A stretch of 64,000 nucleotides of DNA from positions 45,852 to 109,851 of the forward strand of contig JAKUHH010000154.1 of NCBI GenBank assembly GCA_022701365.1, written 5' to 3'. Below, in pieces: positions 53,360 through 64,000 of this stretch; the stretch's first letter is position 1, and each line of letters begins with the position of its first letter. The stretch comes from Mycocentrospora acerina. Taxonomy: Eukaryota; Ascomycota; Dothideomycetes; Pleosporales. Position numbers and translations under genes: made by a program. The notes beneath the pieces were generated by a model, which worked only from the letters and a program-made list of their open reading frames with translations, had not been told where the DNA came from and did not search any database.

Positions 53360-56300
53360 AATTTAATAAAACTCTAACTAAAAACTAGAATTAAATTAGA
53401 GACTATAGTCTAATATAATTATGTCTAAAGTGTGTTTATAATAGTATACTTATTAGACAAATAGGATTACAATACTATAAGCATTAATTATCTTATAAAA
53501 TAAGATAGAAATAGCTTATTTAGATAGTTAGTTAATAATTACTATAATCTAGTTATACATAGCTTAATCTTTTAAGAAATCTTTAAAATTTATATTTAAG
53601 TACTGCATTAGTTATTTAGAGATAGGTAATAGGTAGAAGTATCTAAAAAGATAGGACTATCTTAGATGTCCTCTATAATAAAAGATGTAGTTTTAAATAT
53701 ACTATTAATAACTAGCCTTTATACTTTTCTAATAGTACTATTAAGCTAGAAACTAATAAGTCTTCTTAGAGCTAGAGTGCACTATAGAGAATTAAATATA
53801 TACCTTATAAATAAGCTAAGTAAATAGAAGAGAATCTTTAGATAAGTAGAGTTAATCTTAGTAGAGTAAGAGCTTATTACTAATCTAATAGTTATCTAGC
53901 AGCTTTACTTATTATTCTTTAAAGGCTAACTAGTTTTTATGAAGAACTATATCTATTAGTTCTAAATAGTTAAAAGCTATTAGAGTTATATTAGAGTATA
54001 AAGCATTAATAGATAATATCTATTAAATTTAAGCCTAGAGGTAAGTCTAGACTAGATTAGTATTACTCTAGACATAAAAATAATAAAGTTTAAGTAAGAC
54101 TCTTAATTAATTATTTTTTTAAGCTAACTTTAACTAGCTTAAGTCTTATTCTTATTAGCTAAAGATATTAGCTTTCTTATTATTCTTGCCTAGTATATAC
54201 TTAATTTAGAAATTAAAAAAAGTTAAAGCTTTAGACTATTATACTTTTTTAGTATTAAGTACTTTAATAGTTATAAAATATTCTAAGGCGTAAGAGTCTT
54301 TAAAAAACTAAGACTTAGGTCTAAATAAAGGTTAGTTTAGCCTTCTACTTTAAAAAAGCTTAAAGAATAGCAAAAGGTTCCTTATTATATATTTCTTAAT
54401 TAAGATTAGCTCTAGATAAGACCTTATTATAGAAGGCTATAAGCTACTATTTCTTATTAAAGTATTTTTATAATAAATCTTTAGTAACTACAATATCTAA
54501 TATATTAGTCTTAATTTAGGTATTATAATTAAGCTTAAAATAGCATAAAGTAGGTATAGCTAAGAAAGTAGTCTTAAAGTAATAAAAGGCTGCTTTAAAC
54601 TCTAGAGTCTATATAAATAGTATTATAAAGCTCTATAATATATTAAAGAGTTTTATAACTTAAAAAAAAACTAGTAATAAATTAATACTAGAAACTTATA
54701 AACCTTAAGAAAGACTTTATACTTATAATAGTAGTAAGTTATTTTTAGTTTTTTATAGCTTTTACCTTTTCTAAGTTAACCTTAATACTTTTATTAGTTA
54801 ATATATATTAAAGGTACTTTACATAAGTAATATAGAACTTACTTTTCTTAATATCTACTTAAAGACTAGCAGTATACAGTCTTTCTAGTACCTGCTTTAT
54901 ATGCTATTTATAAGTAATAAGGTCTTTAAAATAGATTAAGATATTATCTAAGGAAGTAATATAGAAGTTATCTAGAAAGTTAATTAATATATTATTTCTA
55001 TACTATTAATAGGTTATAAGGCTATTATAAAGGCTAAAAAGTAGTACTTTATATTTATATATTTTATAATAAGGTTAAAAAGTAGTGTAGTCTTCTAAGT
55101 TAAGGTCTATCTAGATATAGTTAAATATAAAATAAATATTAAACTTAGTAAATATTTTAGCTTTTAAAAAGTAAGCTAAAAGTTTATCTATATAAAGAAT
55201 TAGATAGATATCTTTATAAGTAAGATTATTTAGTTTATAGTAGTCTATATAGATATAGAGGTCTCTATTTACTTTTTAAATATATAAAATATGAGAAGTA
55301 AAAAAGCTCTAACTATAATTAATTAAATATTTCTAGAAGTTTTTTTAAATATATTATTTAGTAGCTTTTAGCTCTTTTATATTCTATTTATATAGAAAGC
55401 TATAACTATTTAAAAGAGGTTTAGTTAGTATAATCTTACAGTTATATAGTTAAAAGTCTAAGAGAACTTTTATAGCAGTTTTACTAAAGATATTATAGAA
55501 AGAGTTATAATAAAGTAGTAATAAGTCTTATATTAAAGCTGTATTATTACAGTTATTTTCTAGCTTTGTTTTATTTAAAATTTAATTAATTTTATAGAGG
55601 CTAGTAGAATAGAATCTATTCTTTTAATATTTTATATTAAAATTAAAAGTATTAGTAGAAATAAGAGTAATAGAAAAAGTAAGTTTAGTAAGAACTAGTT
55701 TAAATAAAAGTTAGATAAGTTTATTATTAGGTCTTATATAATAAGAAGTAAGAACTTTTAACTTTTTAAGAGTTAAAGTTTCTTTTAAATCTTATAAATA
55801 GAAGTAGTTATACTATACTTCTTTTAATAGTCTTCTTATTTTTATAGCTTATCTTATTAGGTAATATCTAAAGCAATAGTTTTAGTAGAAACTATTTAGT
55901 TAAAAGTTATTAAGAGTAGTAAAGCAGGATTATATATAGCAGGATAGTAGCTTAGCTAGATAATCTAAAAGTAATTTATATCTAACTATAGCTTTAAATA
56001 CTTTATCTATTTGATTCTAATAATATAGTCTTATAAGCTAAGGTCTACCTTTATAAAGAGGCAGTTATAGATCTTTTTCTATTAATAATTAAATATAATT
56101 TAAGATACTAATTTACTAGAGAAAAAATTTAGTTTTAAAAACTCTTAACTATAACTTAATATAGTAGCTTTTAAATAAGAGTCTAAAGAGCTACTAAAAT
56201 AAAAGAAGTAAATATTAAGTTTAAGAAAAGATAACTTTAAGTACTAGTATCTATTAAAAAGTATAATTAGTCTCTAAAGCTTTTTATATAAAGAATAAAA

Positions 56301-56400
56301 AAAGAAAAAAAATAAAGTCTTTTAAATAAGTTTAAGAGACTAAGATTTAAAAAGTTATAATAGTTTAAGCCTAAGAATTAAAGTCCTTTTAAGTATCTTT
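53360..56400 (-). pseudogene. Element B pol relic
   Basis: Inverted, alignable counterpart of the pol region of element C (about 60700-63640). RT lies at about 54880-55260 on the minus strand. The integrase end is marked by ACTCTAACTAAAAACTAG at 53365, matching the C sequence near 63620. Almost every Trp/Gln codon has become a stop; no long frame survives. Confidence 0.65.
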
Positions 56401-56449
56401 ATTTCTTAACTAATCTTTATTTTTATTTCTTTTTTAAATCTTCTAAGTC

Positions 56450-57700
56450 TTTACTTTGTTCTTTTAACTTAATTTTCTATACTTAAAGTAAAGAGCACTC
56501 TTTTAAAAAGTGTCTTAGCTTACTATAGTTATAGCAATTGCCTAGAGTTAAGTCTTTTATAAGGCCTAGAGTTTTAGATATAAGCTAAAAAGTAAGTAAA
56601 AGTTAAAGTTAAGTTTAAATATAAAAGTCTGCTTATTAGTATAAATTATAGTTTATTCTTAGTAAAGAATCCTAAATTAGACTTAAATAAAGTTAACTTA
56701 GTTTATATATTATATAAATCACACTCTTTTTAGTTAAGACTAAAAAATAGTTATTTTATTTTATATTAAATACTATTAAGTATTAAATAATTAGCTTAAA
56801 AGAGTTAATTTATTATTACTTAAATTTAAAGCTAAGTATCTATAAAGTTAGTATAATTTTTATTTATAAGTAGTAAAACTATTTTAATTTAAGTACTTAT
56901 TTTTTAATAGTAGCACTAAAGAACTATGATTTAAAAGTAAAGAAGATTTTTATTTTATTTATATAGAGTTTATTAAAAGCAGCTTAGCTTTTAGCTCTCT
57001 TATTTCTTATGATAAAATAAAACTTAAGTAAGTTAATTATATCTTTTATAATATTAAAATAGTTAAATAAAGTATTATATAAGTATTAAGGCTCTAAGTA
57101 CTCTTTAGCTAAGCTAGAAGTATATCCTTAGACTAACACTATATAGTTATACTTACTTTAATAGTAGTCTAAATTAATTTTAAATTAGTCTTAAATTAAA
57201 GCTTACTATTAGTAAAAAGTTAAGTTATAACTATTATTAAAGATATTAATAGTAAGTATTTTTTTAGATAGTTTTATATATATAGTATTATTAATTAAAA
57301 TCTTAGACTAGAACTTTAAAAGTTAAAGTTATTTTAAAAGAGTTAGTAGTAATTAAGTGCTAAGTAAAAGATAGTCTAAAGTAATTATAGCTTACTATAG
57401 TTCTTAAATTTCTATATAAAGCTAGTCTACTAGTTAAGCTAAGTTCTTTTTTTTTAGTCTTAATTTAGTATAAGTTCTGCACTAGTTCTTACTAAATTAA
57501 AAGATAAAGTAGAATTAGAGACTTCTACTATTACTTTTAAAGTTAAGCTTTAAGTATATACTAATCTTTAAGTTAGTTTTTTTAAACTTAGAGTAAAAGT
57601 AGTAAATATTAAAGTTAAGTCTAATTCTACTAGGTTTTTAATAGTCTCTAAGTTTCTACTTTAGTATAATCTTATATAGCTCTTTTAAAGTAATCTTAAT
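56450..57700 (-). pseudogene. Element B gag relic
   Basis: Minus-strand zinc knuckle legible at about 56500-56550 as GNCYNYSKLRHF, where the CCHC pattern keeps its first Cys and the His. The corresponding site in element C is more decayed (SNYYNYSKLRHF). The remainder is low-complexity and stop-ridden. Confidence 0.6.
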
Positions 57701-57910
57701 ATAGTAGTCTAAACAGTTCTAAACTTAAAAGCTTTAGTTATTAAGAAATTATAGAGATCTTAGCTATAAGAAAATACTAGATATAATAGTATAGTCTAAA
57801 TTAGTTCTAAATTAGTTCTAAATTAGATAGAGCTTAGATATAATCTAAATAAAATAAGTAGTAATATTATTTAGAAGCTATTACTAGCTAAGATAAGTTT
57901 TTTTATATTA

Positions 57911-58200
57911 TATAATAATATAGGTTATAAGAGAGTAATCTAAATAAAGTCTAAAGTATCTACTATTAGGTAAATAAGAGTACTAGAACTAAAAAGTAAA
58001 CTAAAGATACTATTCTTTATACTTATAAGTCTTACATAAAAAGATATAGAAAAATAACTCTATAAAGCTACACAGACTGCCCTCTTTATATATATCTCTT
58101 CTTAAGGTTACTATTTAAGGCAAGTATAAATTAGGTAGCTATTAGATAGGTGTTAGTGAACTTAGGGGTAATAATAGGATATAATGTTGTAAATGTTACA
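57911..58200 (-). repeat. 5' LTR of element B
   Basis: 290 bp; minus-strand reading begins TGTAACATTTACAACATT and ends in a TpA-converted version of the GCGTTGTTACA terminus. It aligns with the LTRs at 43871 (-) and 58827 (+). Confidence 0.78.
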
Positions 58201-58826
58201 ATTATAACTCTTATAGCTTTTAAATATTTTAAACTAATAAATATAGTTCTTTATAAAAACTTGCTAGGCTTTAAAGAATAATAAGTAAAACTACTAAATA
58301 ACTATTAGAGTAGTAATAGACTCTTGCTCTACTAAGATTCACTCTACTTATCTAGAGAATCTCATTTATAAACTTAGCTTTTTTATAAAGTAAATAATTA
58401 AATCTCTATAGTATACTTTAGCTGTAAGAAAGCTTATTAGGTACAAGCCTAATAGTACTATTAATAAAGTATAGAAGCTAGTTATTAATAGTATATGCAA
58501 AACTATATCTCTTATTATAAAAAATATCTAAGAGAGTCTTATTTAATTAAATACTTCTACTTATTACTTATTCTTAAATAACTAATCTAGTAATTACAAA
58601 TTAATTTTAAATATTTTTTTTAAAAGATTAAGCTAAGGATAACTAAATTATAGTAATAATTAACTAACTATCTAAATAAGCTATTACTATCTTTTTTAAT
58701 AGATTTATTAATACTTAAAGTATAGTAAACTTATTTATCTAATAAGTATACTATTTCAGATATACTATAAATATAATTAAATTAAACTTAAGTCTCTAAT
58801 TTACTTCTAGTTTTTAGTTAGAGTTC
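58201..58826 (+). mobile_element. Element D: integrase-end fragment of an older Gypsy copy
   Basis: 626 bp collinear with 63021-63638 of element C (shared AAAGAATAATAAGTAAA, ATTAAATCTCTATAGTATAC, CTAGTTAGAGTTCTG-type blocks) and in the same orientation. It is cut on the left exactly at the LTR of B and on the right exactly at the LTR of C. Best read as an older copy invaded by both. Confidence 0.65.
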
Positions 58827-59114
58827 TGTAACATTTACAATGTCACATCTTATTAGTACCCCTAAGTTAACTAATACCTATCTATTAGCTACCTAATTTA
58901 TACTTGCCTTAGATATTAACTCTAAGAAAGGATATATAAGAAAGGCAGTCTATATAGCTTTATAGAGTAGTTTTTCTATATCCTTTTATATAAGACTTAT
59001 AAGTATAAAGAATAGTATCTTTAGTTTACTTTTTAGTCTTAGCACTTTTATATGCTTAATAGTAGACACTTTAGACTTTATTTAGATTACTCTTTTATAA
59101 CTTATATTATAATA
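58827..59114 (+). repeat. 5' LTR of element C
   Basis: 288 bp, begins TGTAACATTTACAATGTC and ends in the TpA-converted form of the family terminus. Inverted relative to the B LTR 626 bp to its left. Confidence 0.75.
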
Positions 59115-62100
59115 TTATATAGAAAAACTTATCCTAGCTAGTAATAGCTTCTAAATAATATTACTACTTATTTTATTTAAATTATATTTAAGCTTTATCT
59201 AATTTAGAACTAATTTAGACTATACTATTATATTTAATATTTTATTATAGCTAAAATCTTTATAATCTCTTAATAACTAAAGCTTTTAAGTTTAGAATTT
59301 CTTAGACTACTATATTAAGATTACTTTAGAATAGCTTTATAAGATTATACTAAAGTAGAAACTTAGAGACTATTAAAAACTTAGCAGAATTAAACTTAAC
59401 TTTAATATCTGCTACTATTACTTTAAGTTTAAAAAAACTAACTTAAAGATTAGTATATACTTAAAGCTTAACTTTAAGAGTAGTAGTAGAAGTATTAGAT
59501 TTTACTTTATCTTCTAATTTAGTAAGAACTAGTATAGAACTTATACTAAATTTAGACTAAAAAAAAAGACTTAACTTAGCTAGTAGCCTAACTTTTTACA
59601 GAAATCTAAGAACTATAGTAAGCTATAATTACTTTAGACTATCTATTACTTAGTACTAAATTACTACTAACTCTTTTAAAATAACTTTAACTTCTAAAGT
59701 TCTAGTCTAAGATTTTAATTAATAATACTATATATATAAAACTATTTAAAAGAATACTATTTATTAAAATCTTTAATAATAGTTGCAACTTAACTTTTTA
59801 CTAATAGTAAGCCTTAATTTAAGACTAATTAGAGATTAATATAAACTACTATTAGAGTAAGCGCACCTGTATAGTGTTAGTCTAAAGACATATTTCTAGC
59901 CTAGCTAAAAAGTACCTAGAGCTCTAATACTTATTTAATACTTTATCTAACTATTTTAAAATTATAGAAGATATGATTAACTTACTTAAGTCTTATTTTA
60001 TTAGAAGAAATAAGAAAGCTAAAAGCTAAGCTGCTTTTAATAAACTCTATATAGATAAAATAGAAACTTTTTTTAATTTTAAAGTATAGTTCCTTATTAC
60101 TACTATTAAAAGATAAGTACTTAAATTAGAATAGTTTTACTACTTATAAATAAAGATTACACTAACCTTATAGATACTTAGCTTTAAGTTTAAGTAATAA
60201 TAAAATAAGTTTTTTAAGCTTATAGTTAAATACTTAATAGTATTTAATATAGAATAAAGGAACTATTTTTTAGTCTTTACTATAAAGAGTATAATCTATA
60301 TAATACTTGAACTAAGTAAACTTTATTTAAGTCTTATTTAGAGATCTTTATTAAAAATAAACTATAACTTATTCTAATAAGCAGACTCTTATATCTAAAC
60401 TTAACTTTAACTTTTACTTACTTTTTAGCTTATATCTAAAACTCTAGGCCTTATAAGAGACTTAACTTTAAGTAATTACTATAACTATAGTAAGCTAAGA
60501 CACTTTTTAAGTAAGTACTTTTTACTTTAAGTATAGAAAATTAAGTTTAAAAAACTAAGTAAAGACTTAGAAGAGTTAAGAGAAGATAAAGATAAAGATT
60601 AGATAAGAAATAGAGATACTTAAGAGAACTTTCTTTCTTAAGCTTAAACTATTATAACTTATCTAACCTTAGCCTCTTAAATCTATTTAAAAGACTAAAT
60701 TTTTTTTAATTTTTTTTTATGCTAAGAGCTTTAGAGTCTAATTACACTTATTAATTAATACTAGTACTTAAAGTTATTTTTTCTTAAATTTAAAGATTAC
60801 TATTTTTATTTTATTAGCTCTTTAGACTTTTATCTAAAAGCTACTCTTTTAAGGCACTATTAAGAAGTTTTAAGACTAAATCTTTTTTCTAGTAATTTAG
60901 TATATCTATTTATATTTTATTATTAATAAAAAAAAGATTTATAGCTACTTATTTATAATAGTAGATTTTAGCTTATAAGACTATATTATTAGAATTAAAT
61001 TAATAAAATATTTTAAACTAAGGTTAAGTATAGATTACTCTTAGATTATCTAGCTAGGCTACTATCCTGCTATGTATAATCTTACTCTACTAATTTTAAT
61101 AACTTTTAACTTAATAGTTCTTCTTAAAACTATTACTTTAAATATTATATAATAAAATAAGCTATAAAAATAAAAGGACTATTAAGAGAAGTATAGTATA
61201 ACTACTACTATTTATTAAATTTAGAACATACTTTAACTCTTAAAAAGTTAGAAGTTCTTACCTCTTATTATATAAGATCTAATACTAAAACCTATCTAAC
61301 CTCTACTAGAACTTATTCTTACTAAACTTTCTTTTTATATTACTCTTATTTCTGCGAATACTTTCTACTTTAATATAAAATACTAAGAAAATAAACTTTT
61401 TACTACTAGCTTTTATAAAATTAATTAAATTTTAGATAAGAATAAGCTAAAATATAACTCTAAGAATGTAGCTTTAATATAAGACTAATTACTACTTTAT
61501 TACTACTTCTTTTAAGATATCTCTAGTAAAACTATTATAAATGTTTTTTTAGACTTCTAACTTTATAACTATAAAACTATACTAATAGAAATTCTACTAA
61601 ATAGTTATAGCTTTTTATATAAATAGAATATAAAAGAGTAAGAAGCTACTAAATATTATATTTAAGAAAACCTTTAAAGAGGTTTAATGAATTATAGTTA
61701 AAGCCTTTTTACTTTATTTATCTTATATATATAAAAAGTAAATAAAGACTTTTATATTTATATAAACTTCTATAAACTAAATAACTTTACTTATAAAGAT
61801 ATCTATCTAATTTTTTATATAAATAAGCTCTTAGCTTACTTTTTAAAGGTAAAGATCTTTACTAAGTTTAATATTTATTTTATATTTAACTGCATCTGTA
61901 TAGACTTAGACTTAAAAGAGTATACTACTTTCTAAACTTATTATAAGATATATAAATATAAGGTACTACCTTTTAGCCTCTATAATATCCTTGTAACTTA
62001 CTAATAGTACATAAATAATATGTTAATTAACTTCTTAGATAATTTCTATATTACTTACTTATATAATATCTTAATTTATTTAGAAGACCTTATTACTTAT

Positions 62101-63685
62101 TAATAGTATTTAAAGCAGGTACTAGAAAGACTGTATACTGCTAGTCTTTAAGTAGATATTAAGAAAAGTAAGTTCTATATTACATATATAAAGTAGCTTA
62201 GATATATATTAATTAATAAAAGTATTAAAGTTAACTTAAAAAAGGTAGAAGCTTTAGAGAACTAAGAATAACTTACTACTATTATAAGTATAAAGTCCTT
62301 CTTAGGCTTTATAAGTTTCTACTATTAATTTATTACTAGTTTTTATTAAGTTGCAAAACTCTTTATTATATTATAGAGCTTTATAATACTATTTATATAG
62401 ACCTTAGAGTATAAAGAAGCCTTTATTACTTTAAGACTGCTTTTTTAGCTATACCTACTTTATGCTATTTTAAGCTTAATTATAACACCTAAATTAATAC
62501 TAATATATTAGGCAGTATAGTTACTAATATTTTATTATAAAATTACTTTAATTAGAAATAGTACTTTATAGCCTTCTATAACAAGGTCTTATCTAGAGCT
62601 AAGCTTAATTAAGAAATATATAATAAAGAACTTTTTACTATTTTATAAGCTTTCTTAAAGTAAAAGGCTAAACTAACCTTTATTTAAACTTAAGTGTTAG
62701 TCTTTTTAGACTACTGTGCTTTATAATATTTTATAACTACTAAAGTACTTAATACTAGATAAGTATAATAGTCTAAAGCTTTAGCCTTTTTTAATTTTTA
62801 AATTAAGTATATACTAAGTAAGAATAATAAAGAAGCTAATATCTTTAGCTAATAAGAATAAGACGTAAGCTAGTTAAAATTAGCTTAAGAAGATAATTAA
62901 TTAAGAGTCTTACTGAAACCTTACTATCTTAATATCTAGATTAATACTAATCTAGCTTAGACTTACTTTTAGGCTTAAATTTAATAGATATTACTTATTA
63001 ATGCCTTACACTTTAATATAACTTTAAAAGCTTATAACTTTTTAGAACTAATAAATTTAGTTCTCTACAAAAACTAGTTAGCTTTTAAAGAATAATAAGT
63101 AAAGCTACTAAATAACTATTAGATTAGTAATAGGCTCTTACTTTACTAGGAATAACTCTGCTTATCTAGAGATTCTCTACTATATACCTAGCTTATTTAT
63201 AAAGTATATAATTAAATCTCTATAGTATACTTTAGCTTTAAAAAGACTTATTAGTTACTAGCTTTATAGTACTATTAGAAAAGCATAGAGGCTAGTTATT
63301 AATAGTAAATTTAAAACTATATCTCTTGTTATAGAAGATATCTAAGACAGTCCTAACTCTCTAGATACCTCTACTTATTACTTATCTCTAAAAAACTAAT
63401 GCAGTACTTAAATATAAATTTTAAAGATTTCTTAAAAGATTAAGCTATGTATAACTAGATTATAGTAATTATTAACTAACTGTCTAAATAAGCTATTACT
63501 ATCTTATATTATAAGATAATTAATGCCTAAGGCATAGTAAACTTATTTATTTAATAAATATACTATTTTAGATACACCTTAGATAAAATTATATTAGACT
63601 ATAGTATCTACTTTATTTCTAGTTTCTAGTTAGAGTTCTGTTAAATTATAAGTATAAAAGTTAAGCTCTTTACTGCCTATTATAA
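58827..63685 (+). mobile_element. Element C: RIP-degraded Gypsy copy, head to head with B
   Basis: 5' LTR 58827-59114, then gag with a zinc-knuckle relic at 60471-60518 (SNYYNYSKLRHF), RT at about 61800-62120 (VLPFSLYNI, then TYLYNILIYLED for the YxDD block) and integrase-side sequence to about 63685. There it leaves the element B consensus after CTGCCTATTATAAAAACACC. No 3' LTR in the window. Nearly free of CpA, TpG and CpG. Confidence 0.75.
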
Positions 63686-64000
63686 AAACACCAACTTTGC
63701 CTTTTTCAGCGCGTCTGTTCTGACGCCTGCGGCATCAATATTCTATCAGATATCATCTTAATATACATCAGACAGTCTCTCCTCCAATTTCTAGAGCCCT
63801 AGGGCCTNCATAGTAAACTTATTTATTTAATAAATATACTATTTTAGATACACCTTAGATAAAATTATATTAGACTATAGTATCTACTTTATTTCTAGTT
63901 TCTAGTTAGAGTTCTGTTAAATTATAAGTATAAAAGTTAAGCTCTTTACTGCCTATTATAAAAACACCAACTTTGCCTTTTTCAGCGCGTCTGTTCTGAC
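63533..64000 (+). repeat. Exact 192-bp duplication (276-bp period) around a single N
   Basis: Bases 63533-63724 and 63809-64000 are identical. Between them lie 83 bases of unmutated, GC-richer sequence and one N (63808). Either a tandem repeat with a 276-bp period, or two overlapping contig ends joined by a one-base gap. Confidence 0.9.

Larger units (their letters stand above)
43871..58200 (-). mobile_element. Element B: RIP-degraded Ty3/Gypsy retrotransposon, split by nested insertions
   Basis: The 5' LTR is 58200-57911 and the 3' LTR is 44157-43871, both in minus orientation. Internal sequence runs 57910 to 50721 and, across element A, 44227 to 44158. Removing A with one TATAT copy, and the retroposon with its extra target copy, leaves about 7.45 kb. 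Order on the minus strand is gag (zinc knuckle near 56520), then RT (about 55260-54880), then RNase H/integrase down to about 53400. A further ~2 kb precedes the 3' LTR. A polypurine tract abuts the 3' LTR. CpA and TpG are almost absent through most of the internal region, as expected after heavy RIP. No flanking target duplication recognised. Confidence 0.75.

Noticed and set aside
58201..59114. Solo LTR pair or terminal inverted repeats of a DNA transposon (inverted LTRs 626 bp apart)
   Set aside because: Sequence outside each LTR continues into inverted gag-pol copies, and the spacer is integrase-end Gypsy sequence, so these are two separate retroelements.
1..64000. tRNA, rRNA or snoRNA genes
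   Set aside because: I looked for T-loop (GGTTCGA-type) and D-loop pairs by eye on both strands and found no convincing cloverleaf; a covariance search would be decisive.

Overview
The window is genomic DNA of a filamentous ascomycete (Pezizomycotina). The genes carry short 47-100 bp spliceosomal introns with GT..AG ends. The gene set is typical of moulds: a KDM5-type demethylase, SLX1, a POT1/CDC13-like protein, CipC, SYG1, NmrA and DUF3237. The right-hand third is an AT-rich block of repeats wrecked by C-to-T and G-to-A changes, mostly at CpA/TpG, which is the signature of repeat-induced point mutation (RIP). A sharp split into GC-balanced gene blocks and AT-rich blocks fits Dothideomycetes-like genomes, but class and genus cannot be fixed from this sequence.

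Region 1 (1-35.4 kb) is a dense housekeeping block. In order it holds a JmjC/ARID/PHD histone demethylase (-), SLX1 endonuclease (+), thymidylate kinase (-), glucosidase II alpha subunit (-), nucleoside diphosphate kinase (+), a telomeric ssDNA-binding-type protein (-), a tryptophan/acid-motif protein (+), a 1711-residue protein with a RasGAP-like stretch (-), exopolyphosphatase (-), a serine-hydrolase-fold protein without its catalytic residues (-), a CipC-like stress protein (+) and an SPX-EXS transporter (+). I rebuilt the exon structures by hand; each spliced CDS is a whole number of codons. PPX1 and the SPX-EXS protein both touch polyphosphate/phosphate homeostasis, but they are not adjacent and I infer no cluster.

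Region 2 (35.4-41 kb) is a transition zone with wide intergenic spaces and three accessory-type genes: a small secreted DUF3237 protein, and a divergent NmrA-like reductase / hemerythrin-like pair.

Region 3 (41-64 kb) is a nested transposon graveyard with no intact gene. A 7.4-kb minus-strand Ty3/Gypsy element (B: 5' LTR 57911-58200, 3' LTR 43871-44157) is split by a complete 6.5-kb Ty3/Gypsy chromovirus (A, 44228-50720, 488-bp LTRs, 5-bp TATAT target duplication) and by a 368-bp poly-A-tailed retroposon (52444-52811, 14-bp target duplication). B and a plus-strand sibling (C, from 58827) sit head to head inside an older copy (D). A Tc1/mariner relic and LTR fragments lie at 41.0-43.9 kb. Both Gypsy families appear to carry a reading frame on the strand opposite to gag-pol, between the end of pol and the 3' LTR; this is the most unusual signal in the window. 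The last 192 bases exactly repeat an upstream segment across a single N, which may be an assembly artefact.
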